Source: Cupriavidus pampae
Lineage (GTDB): Bacteria; Pseudomonadota; Gammaproteobacteria; Burkholderiales; Burkholderiaceae
DNA length: 64,000 nt
Assembly (NCBI RefSeq): GCF_914271485.1
Contig: NZ_CAJZAG010000004.1
Coordinates: 186,001-250,000, forward strand
Reading direction: 5' to 3'
Part shown: positions 33,167 to 43,292 of the stretch, piece after piece
How the letters are laid out: each line of letters begins with the position of its first letter
Numbering within the stretch: the first letter of the stretch is position 1
The notes under the pieces: model-generated
Seen by the model: the letters and a program-made list of their open reading frames with translations, nothing else
The model's database searches: none
Told to the model about the DNA's origin: nothing
Program-made: the position numbers and the translations under genes

Positions 33167-36037
33167 GTGAAGCCAACAATCAGAACGGCCTGGGCGCGTC
33201 TGTGGTCGCGCCTTTCTTCCTGCTTTTCCCTTGCCATCGCGCTGTCCGCATTCGGGACCGGTGCAGCCGCGCAAGGTACGCTCGACATAGCGTTCCACTA
33301 CGGTGCCAAGCCGCCGGTGGACGCGCTGCAGGCATTCGATGCCGCGGTGGTCGAGCCGGATAGCGGGTTCGATCCGCGTACCGCCAATACGCCGCACACC
33401 GCATGGTTCGCCTATGTCAGCGTGGGCGAAGTGCTGCCGTCGCGTGGCTACTACAAAGACATTCCGGCCGGCTGGCTCAAGGGCAACAACGACGCCTGGC
33501 AGGCCCGCGTGGTCGACCAGGCCGCCGACGGCTGGGCCGAGTTCTACGTCGAGAAGGTCATCACCCCGTTGTGGGAGCGCGGCTATCGCGGCTTCTTCCT
33601 CGATACGCTCGATTCTTATCATCTGATTGCCAAGACCGACGCCGAACGCGCGCGTCAGGAAGCCGGCATGGTCAAGGTGCTGCGCGCGGTCAAGGCGCGT
33701 TATCCGGAAGCCAAGCTGGTGTTCAATCGTGGCTTCGAGATCCTGCCGCAGGTGCATGACCTGGCCTATGCGGTCGTATTCGAATCGCTGTTCCGTGGCT
33801 GGGACCAGGCCGGTACTCGCTATACCGAGGTCAGCGACAAGGACCGCGAGTGGTTGCTGAACCAGGCACGCATCGTGCGCGAGCAGTACCGCCTGCCGGT
33901 GGTGTCCATCGACTATTGCCCCCCGTTCGACCGCAAGTGTGCGCGTGATACCGCGCGCCGCATCTCGGCGCTCGGCATCACGCCGTACGTGACCGACCCC
34001 GGCCTGCAGACCATCGGCATTGGCCGCGTCGAGGTCATGCCGCGCCGCGTGCTGGTGGTGCAGGAGAGTGAATCCGACGTGGTGGTCGACGATACCGCCG
34101 GCGTGCGCTTCGTCTCGATGCCGCTGAACTACCTTGGTTATCGCGTCGACTTTGCCGAGACCCGCGATCCGTTGCCCGAGATCGGCCCCGACCGTTACGC
34201 GGGTGTGGTGGTCTGGCTCAACGGTAATGTGACCAAGGACCCGGGCCGATTCTTCGCGTGGGTGGAGAAGCGGATCGCGCAGGGCGTGCCAGTAGTGTTT
34301 CTCAACGATTTCGGCGCGCAGGTCGGCGGCTCGCTCGCGCGCATGCTGAGCCTCAAGCCGGTCAAGGGCCGCGTCGCGGGCCCGGTGCAGATCGTGTCGC
34401 AGGACAAGATGATGGGCTTCGAGACGCCGGTGGCGCCGGACCGTACCGAGGCGATCTCGGTGCAGGTGCCCGACACCGCCGGTGCGCGTTCGCTGCTGCG
34501 CCTGAAGTCCGGTTCGCTCACGTACGACGCCGCGGCGATCATGCCGTGGGGCGGTTACGTGATGGGCCCGTACGCGGTGCGCGAAAACACGGCGACGAAC
34601 CAGGACCGCTGGGTCGTGGAGCCGCTGAAATTCCTGACGGAAGCGCTGCGCCTGCCGCGCATGCCGGTTCCCGACACGACGACCGAAAGCGGCCGCCGGT
34701 TGTTGACGATCCATATCGACGGTGACGGTTTTGCCTCGAAGGCCGAGATTCCCGGTGGCGGTTATTCGGGCGAGGTGCTGTTCCGCGAGGTGTTCGACCG
34801 CTACAAGCTGCCGATGACGATGTCGGTGATCGAGGGCGAAGTGGCCAAGACCGGCATGTACCCGAAGCTGGCGCCGGAGCTCGAGCCGATTGCGCGCAAG
34901 ATCTTCGCGCAGCCGTACGTTGAAGTGGCCAGCCACACGTACTCGCACCCGTTCGAGTGGACGCGCACGGTCCAGCCGCAGCAGAGCAATGCCCGCTTTG
35001 CCGAAGGCGACGACGACTATCATCTGGCGATTCCGGGTTACAAGCTGAGCCTCCCGCGCGAGATCGGTGGCTCGATCGACTATATCAACCGCGTGCTGGC
35101 GCCCCCGGGCAAGCCCGTCAAGATGCTGCTGTGGCCGGGCGACTGCCAGGCGCCGCCCGAGGCGCTGAAGCTGACCCAGCAGGCGGGCGTGCTGAACATG
35201 AATGGTGGCGACACGATGATCACGCGGAGCAATCCGTCGTGGACCGCGGTCGCGCCGCTGGGCATCCACAAGGCCGAGAACACGTTCCAGGTGTTCGCGA
35301 CGAACCAGAACGAGAACATCTACACGAACCTGTGGCATGGCCCGTTCTATGGCTTCGAACGCGTGATCGAGACTTACGAGCTGACCGACAAGCCATACCG
35401 CTTCAAGCCCGTCAACATCTACTACCACAGCTATTCGGGTACCAAGGCGGCATCGCTGCGCGCGCTGCGCAAGGTGTACGACTACGTGCTGTCGCAGCCG
35501 TTTATGCCGATCCACTCGACCGACTACGTGCGCAAGGTGCTCGACTGGCAGAGCATGGCGGTGGCGCGCGAGCTGGGCACTGGTGACGACGGTGCGCCCG
35601 CGAACGGCGCCTGGGTCGTGCGTGGCGATGGCAACCTGCGCAATCTGCGCTGGACCGGCGAGGGCAAGCCCGATGTGGCCAGCGCGCGCGGCGTCACCGG
35701 CAGCTCGCCGGCACCGGGCGGTGGCGTGTATGTCCAGCTGTCGGGCGGCGACGCGCGCTTCACCACGGTGGCGACGCCGACGGCGGTGGTGCCGGAGCTC
35801 GCCGAGGCCAACGGCCTCGTGCGCGACTGGAAGCGCGATGGCGGTGTGACGCGCTTCACCTTCGCCGGCTACTTCAAGCCCTTCTTCCGGCTCGCCAACG
35901 CCGGCCAATGCAGCGTGACGATCGATGGCAAGCCCGTGACGGGCACGCGCGATCGCAACACGGTGCGCTTCGACCTTCCCGCGGTAACCGATCCCATCAA
36001 TGTCCAGCAATCCGTCGAAGTCCGTTGCGCCGGTTGA
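33167..36037 (+). CDS. pelA: Pel polysaccharide hydrolase/deacetylase PelA
   Basis: This is a 956-aa periplasmic protein (P. aeruginosa PelA is about 948 aa) that trims and de-N-acetylates Pel. A signal peptide (CFSLAIALSAFGTGAAAQ) is followed by the glycoside hydrolase domain (about 35-290; GFFLDTLDSYH and KLVFNRGFEI hold the acidic residues). A Rossmann-like part comes next, then the deacetylase with metal site Asp518-x-Asp520 (IHIDGDGF) and His590/His594 (SHTYSH), and a C-terminal beta-sandwich domain. The start is GTG. Its end overlaps pelB by 38 bp. All catalytic motifs are present. Confidence 0.95.
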   Translation: MKPTIRTAWARLWSRLSSCFSLAIALSAFGTGAAAQGTLDIAFHYGAKPPVDALQAFDAAVVEPDSGFDPRTANTPHTAWFAYVSVGEVLPSRGYYKDIPAGWLKGNNDAWQARVVDQAADGWAEFYVEKVITPLWERGYRGFFLDTLDSYHLIAKTDAERARQEAGMVKVLRAVKARYPEAKLVFNRGFEILPQVHDLAYAVVFESLFRGWDQAGTRYTEVSDKDREWLLNQARIVREQYRLPVVSIDYCPPFDRKCARDTARRISALGITPYVTDPGLQTIGIGRVEVMPRRVLVVQESESDVVVDDTAGVRFVSMPLNYLGYRVDFAETRDPLPEIGPDRYAGVVVWLNGNVTKDPGRFFAWVEKRIAQGVPVVFLNDFGAQVGGSLARMLSLKPVKGRVAGPVQIVSQDKMMGFETPVAPDRTEAISVQVPDTAGARSLLRLKSGSLTYDAAAIMPWGGYVMGPYAVRENTATNQDRWVVEPLKFLTEALRLPRMPVPDTTTESGRRLLTIHIDGDGFASKAEIPGGGYSGEVLFREVFDRYKLPMTMSVIEGEVAKTGMYPKLAPELEPIARKIFAQPYVEVASHTYSHPFEWTRTVQPQQSNARFAEGDDDYHLAIPGYKLSLPREIGGSIDYINRVLAPPGKPVKMLLWPGDCQAPPEALKLTQQAGVLNMNGGDTMITRSNPSWTAVAPLGIHKAENTFQVFATNQNENIYTNLWHGPFYGFERVIETYELTDKPYRFKPVNIYYHSYSGTKAASLRALRKVYDYVLSQPFMPIHSTDYVRKVLDWQSMAVARELGTGDDGAPANGAWVVRGDGNLRNLRWTGEGKPDVASARGVTGSSPAPGGGVYVQLSGGDARFTTVATPTAVVPELAEANGLVRDWKRDGGVTRFTFAGYFKPFFRLANAGQCSVTIDGKPVTGTRDRNTVRFDLPAVTDPINVQQSVEVRCAG

Positions 36038-39000
36038 GCGCGAGCGGCTGCTGCCGCCCGCGCTCGTGCTGACCTTCACCGCGATGGTGGGGATCGGCCT
36101 CGGCCTCATGTTTCCGCGCGAGACCCTGCGCGAGCGTCTGCTCGGCCAGGGGCGCACCGTCGATGGCCTGACCGTCGCCTACCTCGAGGCGTGGTCGCGC
36201 GTCGCGCCCAACGATGTGAACTTCCTGGGCGTGCTGGCGGAACAATACGCACGCAGCGGCCGCCTCGACGATGCCGAGAAGATGCTCGATCGCATGCAGA
36301 CCGTGCAGGGCATCGACGCCTCGGGTCCGATCCTGCGCACGCGCATCGACATCACGCTGCAGCGCGCCTATGCGGCGCAGCCCGACACGCCCGAGCGTGC
36401 CGAGTACATGGCGCATATGAAGACGTTGCTCGCGACCGCCACCGAGCAGCGCCAACTGTCGCGCTGGACACTGGCGGAGCTGCAGGGCCTTGCCACGCAG
36501 GCCAGTCAGGCTGGTGCCACGGAGCCGGCAAGCAAGCTGTACAGCGCGCTCGCCACCCGCGACCCCGCGCATGCGGACTTCTACAACAAGCAACTGGCGG
36601 GCATCGCGCTCGGCAGCGGTGACTATCGCGAATCCGCCAACGCCCTGTTCGAAGCGCAGACGCGTACGAGCAATCCCGAGGAGCAGCGCAAGCTGTTCCT
36701 GCAGGCGCTGCAGACGCTGCAGTCAGGCAACCTGCTCGAGGAAGCGCTGATTCAGGCGGACCGTCGCGGCGGCAAGTTGCTCAACGATCCGGACGTGCTG
36801 CGCTTCCTGACGAAGCTCGCGCTGGCGGCGAATCGTCCAGACGTGGCGTCGCGCTACGTGGAGCGCCTGCTCAAGCTGTCGTCGCTCGGCACCGGCCAGC
36901 ATCTCGCCGACGGTACCGTGATCGGGCCTGTGGTCGGTCCGAACGTACTGCCGCAGGCGGGCGTGCGTCGCGTTTCCGATACCGAGCCGTGGCTTGCGCG
37001 CAAATTCGTCTATCTCGACGGCCCACGTGGTGTGGCGCGCCGCGAGGCGATGGGCGAGGCCTTCGGCATGCGCCGCGTCGCTGACACGGGCACCTCACCG
37101 CAAGTCGTACAGCAGGCCGCACAGCCGACGCAGCTCGCACAGGCTGCGCCCCAGGCCGCCGCGCCGTCGCAAGCTCAGGCTCAGGCGCAGGCCAAGGCCG
37201 ACGTCGCGACGGCCACCGCCGAAGGCAAACCGTTCAATGCCGACGACTATGAACTCGCGTATCGCGTGTTTCTCGCGGCGGGCAATCTCGATCAGGCCAT
37301 GCGCGTGGCGCAGACCGCCGTGCAGAAGCAGCCTGGCCAGATGGTCTGGCGCGAGCGTCTGGCACAGGTCGCGGAATGGAATCGCCAACCGACCATCGCC
37401 TTGCAGAGCTGGCTCGAGTACGCGCAGGCGACCAACGACGAACGCGCATGGAACAACGTGCTGCGCCTCGCGCCGGGCCTGTCCGACGATCGCGCCTACC
37501 TGCAGGCACTGCGTCATCGCGCGAGTCGCGGCGACCTGAAGACCGTGGACGAAGTGGTAGCCGCCTACGAGCGTCTCGGCGAGCCCGAGGCCGCGATGGC
37601 GTTCCTCGACAGTCTCAGCAATGGTCCGCATGCGCGCGAAGTGATGGAGCGCAATGCCGAGCTGGCCGAGCGCGCGGGCCGTGACGACCGCGCATTCGAT
37701 CTCTATGGCCAGCTCGAACGCCGTTTTGGCGCGCGTCCGCAGTACGCGGTCAAGCGTGCCAACATGCTGTACGTCAAGGGCCGCATCTCGCAGGCCATGG
37801 ACGCGATGTTGCCCGCGCGTGCCAAGGCGGGCCCGAAGGACACGCTGTACTGGCGCACCTTCACCGAACTCGCCAAGCTGACGCAGCGCGACGAGCTGTT
37901 GCGCGACGCCTATCGCCAGATGCTGATCTCGGTGGGCCAGCCGCAGGACGCCGAGTGCATGAAGATGCCGGCCGGTGCCGCGCGCAACGACTGCCTGTCC
38001 GAAGTGCGGGACACCGAGGAGGCCGACTTCTCGAACCTGATCGCGTACTACGACAAGACGCCGATCGATGCGGGCCGCATCGCCGAGGCGGGATGGAACA
38101 AGCATCACAAGATCTCGCAGCTCGAACTCGCGGTGTATTACTACACGCGCGCCCACGCGTGGATCCGGATCGAGCGTCTGCTCGCGAGCCTGACGCCCGA
38201 GGAGCGCCGCGAAGCCAACCAGTCGGCGCGCTTCGTCATGCGCCGCGCCGAGTACTACCGCGCCACCGGTCAGCGCGACAAGTCGCTGGCCGAGCTGCGT
38301 CACGCGGTGAGCCTGCCCGACGCGGACAGCGAGACGTTTGCCGGCCTGCTGTGGGCGCTGGTCGACATGGGCACCGACGACGAGGTGCGGGCAGTGATGC
38401 AGCGCCTGCGCAACGAAGCCGAGGACGATCCGAGTCTGTGGGGTGCGTACGCCGCCGGTTCGATGCGTTTCCAGGATGGCCGCACCGCGCTGCATTACCT
38501 GCGCAAGATGGCCGTGGGCAAGTCGGCCGATCCGCTGTGGCTGGGTCTGGCTGCCGATGCGTACGAGGCGATCGGCCAGGAAGACATGGCCTGGCGCATT
38601 CGCCGTCAGGCGTGGATCGATCTGCATCACAACTGGGCGCAGGGCGGTCTGAAGGGGGCGGAGGTCAACGACGACGAGGATGACGAAGACGAAGAGAATG
38701 AGCAGGGCCTGCCGTCGCGCAACGAGTTGCAGCGCCAGATGGTGTCGCTCGGCCAGACTTTTGCATCGGGCGATGTGTCCCGCACGCTCGTGATCGAGAT
38801 GTTGCGCCGCGACCGCGCAATCGTCGCCGCGCGCCAGGCCTCGCCGACGGACCCGAAGTCACCGTCGCTGCTCGGCGATGTACCGGGCCTGCCGAAGCTC
38901 GAGGTCAAGCCGCCCGCCGCGCTGACCGAGCGCGAGCGCCGCCGTCAGAACGCGATCTCGGCGGAGAGCCGCGAGGTGGCACTGGCCTGGGCGATGTCGT

Positions 39001-40214
39001 CCGAGTCCAACGAACTGGCACGCTCGTGGCTCGCGCGCCAGTATGTGCAGCGCTTCCAGCGTCCGGCCTATGCCGAGATCTCGATCGCGCTGGACAACAA
39101 CGATCTCAATGCGATCGACCGCATTCTGGAGCGTCAGGTGGGCCGCGTGCCGGTGACGAGCCGGATCGAGGCCAATCGCGCACTCGACCGCATCGGCGCC
39201 GCACAGACGCTCGCGTTCAACGCGCAGGATCTGGCGCGCACCGACGACCTGCTGCAGGACACGTTGCAGGACGCGCTGCTGTTCGACGCGCAGGCCATCG
39301 AGCCGCGCGTGACGTTCATGCACCAGAAGCCGCTGGAGTACTACGAGTACAGCCTGGGCGGCGGCGCGCGTCTGTGGGGTGGCTACGCGCTGAACCTGCG
39401 TGGTACGTGGCGCGATCAGCGCTCGACTGACCAGACGCAGCTCGTCAACGTGCCGTCGCAGGATCGCCGCGCCGAACTCGCGCTGAACTATCGCGACTCG
39501 CAGAAGCGCTACCTGATTGGCGTGGGCCGTCGCGATGGTCTCGACAACATGACCACCGCGCGCTTCCTCGGCGACTGGAACCAGGATGGCCGCGTCACGT
39601 TCACCACGCTGGCTGGCTACAACCAGCAGGCCGACGAGTCGCCGTACCTGCGCGTCGGCGGTGCGAAGGACACGTTCGCCCTCGGCGCGCAGTATCGCCT
39701 GAGCCTGCGCGAGTTCATCGGTGGTCGCGTTCAGTACGATCACTTCTACGGTCAGGACCGCACGGTACTCGGCCACGGCATGGTGTACGACATCGAGGCC
39801 GGCTATCGCATCCGTACCTCGTATCCGGACTACACCGTACGCCTGGTCGGTACGCACGCGAACTACAGCGCCAACGGCAACACGTTGTCGCCGCGTCTGC
39901 AGCGCCTGGTGCCGCCCGATGACGACGAGACCACGTCGTCGTTCTTCATGCCGCGCGGATTCACGCAGGCGGGTGTGGTGTTCGACTTCGGTACCGAGTT
40001 GCTCGACGACTACACCAAGAAATTCCGTCCGTTCGCGGAAGTGGGTCTGCTGCGCGACACGCGCGCGGGCCAGAACTTCCGCGCGCGTCTCGGCATTGCC
40101 GGCAGGGTGTTCGGCAACGACCACCTGGCGGTGTACTGGTCGCATGAAACGGCCGCCCGCAATGGCGGTACACCGTTGACCGAAGTTGGCCTGCGCTACC
40201 GTTGGCTGTATTGA
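36000..40214 (+). CDS. pelB: Pel outer-membrane export porin with TPR domain, PelB
   Basis: This 1404-aa protein exports Pel through the outer membrane. A single N-terminal membrane helix (residues about 20-37) is followed by a long superhelix of TPR-like repeats in the periplasm. A C-terminal beta-barrel starts near residue 1100 and ends in LRYRWLY with the terminal aromatic typical of outer-membrane proteins. P. aeruginosa PelB has about 1193 aa; the extra length includes a Gln/Ala-rich linker (about 360-402) and a very acidic patch (EVNDDEDDEDEENEQ, about 889-903). The start lies inside pelA. Confidence 0.94.
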   Translation: MSSNPSKSVAPVERERLLPPALVLTFTAMVGIGLGLMFPRETLRERLLGQGRTVDGLTVAYLEAWSRVAPNDVNFLGVLAEQYARSGRLDDAEKMLDRMQTVQGIDASGPILRTRIDITLQRAYAAQPDTPERAEYMAHMKTLLATATEQRQLSRWTLAELQGLATQASQAGATEPASKLYSALATRDPAHADFYNKQLAGIALGSGDYRESANALFEAQTRTSNPEEQRKLFLQALQTLQSGNLLEEALIQADRRGGKLLNDPDVLRFLTKLALAANRPDVASRYVERLLKLSSLGTGQHLADGTVIGPVVGPNVLPQAGVRRVSDTEPWLARKFVYLDGPRGVARREAMGEAFGMRRVADTGTSPQVVQQAAQPTQLAQAAPQAAAPSQAQAQAQAKADVATATAEGKPFNADDYELAYRVFLAAGNLDQAMRVAQTAVQKQPGQMVWRERLAQVAEWNRQPTIALQSWLEYAQATNDERAWNNVLRLAPGLSDDRAYLQALRHRASRGDLKTVDEVVAAYERLGEPEAAMAFLDSLSNGPHAREVMERNAELAERAGRDDRAFDLYGQLERRFGARPQYAVKRANMLYVKGRISQAMDAMLPARAKAGPKDTLYWRTFTELAKLTQRDELLRDAYRQMLISVGQPQDAECMKMPAGAARNDCLSEVRDTEEADFSNLIAYYDKTPIDAGRIAEAGWNKHHKISQLELAVYYYTRAHAWIRIERLLASLTPEERREANQSARFVMRRAEYYRATGQRDKSLAELRHAVSLPDADSETFAGLLWALVDMGTDDEVRAVMQRLRNEAEDDPSLWGAYAAGSMRFQDGRTALHYLRKMAVGKSADPLWLGLAADAYEAIGQEDMAWRIRRQAWIDLHHNWAQGGLKGAEVNDDEDDEDEENEQGLPSRNELQRQMVSLGQTFASGDVSRTLVIEMLRRDRAIVAARQASPTDPKSPSLLGDVPGLPKLEVKPPAALTERERRRQNAISAESREVALAWAMSSESNELARSWLARQYVQRFQRPAYAEISIALDNNDLNAIDRILERQVGRVPVTSRIEANRALDRIGAAQTLAFNAQDLARTDDLLQDTLQDALLFDAQAIEPRVTFMHQKPLEYYEYSLGGGARLWGGYALNLRGTWRDQRSTDQTQLVNVPSQDRRAELALNYRDSQKRYLIGVGRRDGLDNMTTARFLGDWNQDGRVTFTTLAGYNQQADESPYLRVGGAKDTFALGAQYRLSLREFIGGRVQYDHFYGQDRTVLGHGMVYDIEAGYRIRTSYPDYTVRLVGTHANYSANGNTLSPRLQRLVPPDDDETTSSFFMPRGFTQAGVVFDFGTELLDDYTKKFRPFAEVGLLRDTRAGQNFRARLGIAGRVFGNDHLAVYWSHETAARNGGTPLTEVGLRYRWLY

Positions 40215-40281
40215 GCTGGCTTTGTTGGGCTGGTTCCATTGATCACGATGATTGCTTTCAGCAGAAAACAGGGAGAATGAA

Positions 40282-40833
40282 ATGAACAAGCGGATGACGA
40301 CTCGCATGGGCCGCCTGGCGGCATGGTGCGGCGCGCTCGGCGCGGCGCTGTGGCTGGCAGGTTGCGCGGTAACGGACGTGGGCCGCGCGCCCGCGATCGC
40401 GCGTGGCGATACGGTGGCGATGCTGCCGATCGTGAACTACACGGAAACGCCGCAGGCTGGCCTGCGCGCGGAAGCGATTACCGAATCGCTGCTCAAGACC
40501 AATGGCATCGCCAGCGTCAAGCGCTACCCGGCCAGCCTGAATCCGGAAACGCTGTTCGAGCCGGCCGAGCGCGAGTCGGTAGGCAAGGCGCTTGAATGGG
40601 CACGCGGCGAACGCGCGCGTTACGCCCTGACCGGTGCCGTGCAGGAATGGCGCTACAAGGTGGGTGTGGACGGCGAACCGGCCGTAGGCATCTCGCTGCA
40701 ACTGATCGACGTGTCGAGCGGCGACGTGGTGTGGTCGGCCACCGGCAGCGACAGTGGTTGGAGCCGTGAGTCGCTGTCCGGCACCGCGCAGAAGCTGCTG
40801 CGCCGCCTGCTGGCTCCGCTGACGCAGGGTTGA
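40282..40833 (+). CDS. pelC: Pel outer-membrane lipoprotein PelC
   Basis: This 183-aa lipoprotein has lipobox LAGC with lipidated Cys28. In P. aeruginosa PelC forms a twelve-subunit ring under PelB that guides the cationic polymer. The body keeps the family pattern VAMLPIVNYTETPQAGLRAEAITESLL and ISLQLIDVSSGDVVWSATGS. Start at 40282 has GGGAG upstream. It is 67 bp after pelB and 31 bp before pelD. Confidence 0.92.
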   Translation: MNKRMTTRMGRLAAWCGALGAALWLAGCAVTDVGRAPAIARGDTVAMLPIVNYTETPQAGLRAEAITESLLKTNGIASVKRYPASLNPETLFEPAERESVGKALEWARGERARYALTGAVQEWRYKVGVDGEPAVGISLQLIDVSSGDVVWSATGSDSGWSRESLSGTAQKLLRRLLAPLTQG

Positions 40834-40864
40834 TTCCGGTTTGATTCTGAAGAAGGGGACGAAC

Positions 40865-42298
40865 GTGGCCAATTCCACGGCAAAGACCCGGCAAGGGCAG
40901 GGCATCGGGCTCGGCGGGCGCTACGCGCGCGTGCTGGCGCCCGCGGTAAGCGGCCGCGCCGCCGTAGTGGAACTCATCGTCATCATGGTGGTGGCGATGG
41001 CGATTACCTACGCGATGCTGCCGCAGAACCCGCTGCTGCTCGGCATGGGATTCCCGTGGGCCTGGCTGCTGCCACTGGTGCTCGCGCTGCGCTACGGCAC
41101 GCTGATCGGCGTGGGGGCGGTGCTGATGCTGCTGGGGGGCTGGTTCTTCTTCGACAGCCTGCATGCGGGTACCGAGGCGTTTCCGCGCCTGTTCTTCCTG
41201 GGCGGCCTGCTGATGGTGCTCGTGGCGGGACAGTTCGGCGACATCTGGGGCACACGCCTTGCCCGCGCGCGCGCCGTCAATCGCTACCTCGACGAACGTC
41301 TGGCGGCGCTGACGAAAAACCATTATCTGCTGCGCATCTCGCACGCGCGCCTCGAGAACGACCTGCTGGCACGACCGACCACGCTGCGCGACACGCTGTC
41401 GCAACTGCGCGCGGTGGCGCTGGAAGATATCGCCAGGGCGCCGGGTGCGCGCGACACGCTGATGGGCGCGCAACCGATGCTGCAGGTGGTGGCGCAGGCA
41501 TGTCAGGTCGAGGCAGCCGCGCTGTACGCGGTCAATGGGGAGTCGGTCTCGACCCAGGCTTCGGCACGCATCGGTCCGTCGTTCGATCTCGACGTCAACG
41601 ATCCGCTGGTGCAGCATTGCCTGGACACGCGTGCGCTCGCGCATCTGCGTTCCACTGGTCTGCAGCAGGACGCGGAAACGCGCTACGTCGCGGTGGCACC
41701 GGTGCTCGCGGGCTCGGACCGTCTGATCGGCGTGCTCGTGGTCGAGCGCATGCCGTTCCTGTCGCTGACGTATGAAAACCTGCAGCTGCTGATGGTGCTG
41801 ATGGGCTACTACGCCGATGGCGTCGAGCACGCGCCGGCCACACACAGCATCCAGGCGCTGCTGCCGGCGTGCCCGTATCCGTTCGCGCTTGACTATGCAC
41901 GCCTCTCGCGCCTGCGTCGCGAGACCGGCATCGAGAGTTCGGTGGTCGCGCTGGTGTTCGACCTGGATGAAGCGCGCGATGCGCTGTTCGAACAGGTGGT
42001 GCGCAGCCGTCGCGCGCTCGACGTGGCCTGGCCCGCGCGCAGCCCGAGCCATCGCGCGATGCTGACGCTGATGCCGTTGTCGGACAGCGCGGCGGTGTCC
42101 GCTTATCTGGTGCGGATCGAGGACATGCTACGCGCGCAGTTCGGCGTGGACTTCTCCACCGCGCATATTGCCGTGCACAGTCTCCCGGTGCCCGCCACGG
42201 GCGCCGAAGAGGCACTGGTCCGTCTGCTCCAGCGTTGCCAGCTCGACGACGCCGCGGCGAGCGCGACGGGCATCGAAACAGGCCAAGCCAATGTTTAA
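40865..42298 (+). CDS. pelD: c-di-GMP receptor PelD
   Basis: This 477-aa inner-membrane protein activates Pel synthesis when it binds c-di-GMP. About four membrane helices (40-135) precede a GAF domain (about 190-330) and a degenerate GGDEF domain. The inhibitory-site motif RxxD is seen as Arg383-Ala-Leu-Asp386, and Arg417 in YLVRIE is placed like the second binding arginine of P. aeruginosa PelD (R367, D370, R402). No GGDEF active site remains, so it should be a receptor only. GTG 40865 is chosen for its GGGGA site; TTG 40841 is an alternative. Confidence 0.93.
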   Translation: MANSTAKTRQGQGIGLGGRYARVLAPAVSGRAAVVELIVIMVVAMAITYAMLPQNPLLLGMGFPWAWLLPLVLALRYGTLIGVGAVLMLLGGWFFFDSLHAGTEAFPRLFFLGGLLMVLVAGQFGDIWGTRLARARAVNRYLDERLAALTKNHYLLRISHARLENDLLARPTTLRDTLSQLRAVALEDIARAPGARDTLMGAQPMLQVVAQACQVEAAALYAVNGESVSTQASARIGPSFDLDVNDPLVQHCLDTRALAHLRSTGLQQDAETRYVAVAPVLAGSDRLIGVLVVERMPFLSLTYENLQLLMVLMGYYADGVEHAPATHSIQALLPACPYPFALDYARLSRLRRETGIESSVVALVFDLDEARDALFEQVVRSRRALDVAWPARSPSHRAMLTLMPLSDSAAVSAYLVRIEDMLRAQFGVDFSTAHIAVHSLPVPATGAEEALVRLLQRCQLDDAAASATGIETGQANV

Positions 42299-43292
42299 GT
42301 TCGCCATCGGCGGCACGGCCGCCCAGATCGCCGCGCTCGCGCTGCTGTTCCGGGGCGTGATGGGCGGCACGCAGACGGATCTGGGTCTGCTGCTGACGTT
42401 CCTCGGCCTGCAGGCCGTGGCCGCGCTGCTGCTAGGTTTCGCGCTGTACCTGCTGCTGCCGCGGCGGTTTCGCGTACCGTTTGGCTGGACGTATGCGTAC
42501 CTGACGCTGTTCTGCTTCCTGGTGCCGCTCGGCGGCGTGCTGGTTTGCCTCGGCAGCCTGCTGTTCGCGAAGCTGTTCCCGGGCCGGCACGATGCCACCG
42601 GCATCGCTTCGGTGACGCTGCCCGAGTTCGTTACACATCTGATTTCGCGCGTCACGCATGGCGGTGGCGCGCGGCTGCGCGCGCAGCTGGGCAACACGCG
42701 CGCGCCGCTGCCGGAGCGCATGACCGCGCTGGTGGCGATGCAGTCGATGCCCGCGCGCACTTCGAGCCCCGTGTTGCGTGAACTGCTGGCCGACAGCACC
42801 GACGATATCCGCCTGCTGGCCTACGGCATGCTCGATGGCGCCGAGAAGCAGCTCACGCAGCAGATCCTTGCCGAGCTGCCGCGCCTGGAGGCCGCCGACA
42901 CGCCGCAGGCGCGCGGCGAGATCAACAAGCGCCTCGCCGATCTGTACTGGGAGCTGATCTATCAGAACCTTGTGCAGGGCGATGTGTATCGTTACACCGC
43001 GAGCCAGGTCGAGCGCTACGCCAGCGCGGCGCTCGAGACCCAGCCCGACAACGCTTCGCTGTGGTACATGCGGGGGCGCCTCGCGCTCACGCGCAATGCC
43101 CCCTCGGAGTCGCGCGAATGGCTGCAACGTGCCGAGTCGCTGGGGTTCCCCCGCGATCGCGTGTTGCCGCTGCTCGCCGAGGCCGCCTATCTCGAACGCG
43201 ATTACGCCGCCGTCCGCAAGCTGATGACGGCATTCGACAGTCCTTCGCCGCTCCCGCTGGTGCGGCCCCTGCTGCGGTACTGGCAATCATGA
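42291..43292 (+). CDS. pelE: Pel biosynthesis protein PelE
   Basis: This 333-aa inner-membrane protein (P. aeruginosa 329 aa) has two membrane helices within residues 5-100, then a cytosolic TPR-like region with QVERYASAALETQPDNASLWYMRGRLALTR and a second repeat after it. It is thought to bridge PelD and the PelF glycosyltransferase. Its start overlaps the pelD end by 8 bp and its stop overlaps pelF (ATGA). Confidence 0.91.
   Translation: MFKFAIGGTAAQIAALALLFRGVMGGTQTDLGLLLTFLGLQAVAALLLGFALYLLLPRRFRVPFGWTYAYLTLFCFLVPLGGVLVCLGSLLFAKLFPGRHDATGIASVTLPEFVTHLISRVTHGGGARLRAQLGNTRAPLPERMTALVAMQSMPARTSSPVLRELLADSTDDIRLLAYGMLDGAEKQLTQQILAELPRLEAADTPQARGEINKRLADLYWELIYQNLVQGDVYRYTASQVERYASAALETQPDNASLWYMRGRLALTRNAPSESREWLQRAESLGFPRDRVLPLLAEAAYLERDYAAVRKLMTAFDSPSPLPLVRPLLRYWQS

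Noticed and set aside
32924..36157. Minus-strand frame of more than 1000 codons opposite pelA
   Set aside because: It is an antisense shadow of pelA, caused by GC-rich codon use; its product is low-complexity and rich in Arg and His.
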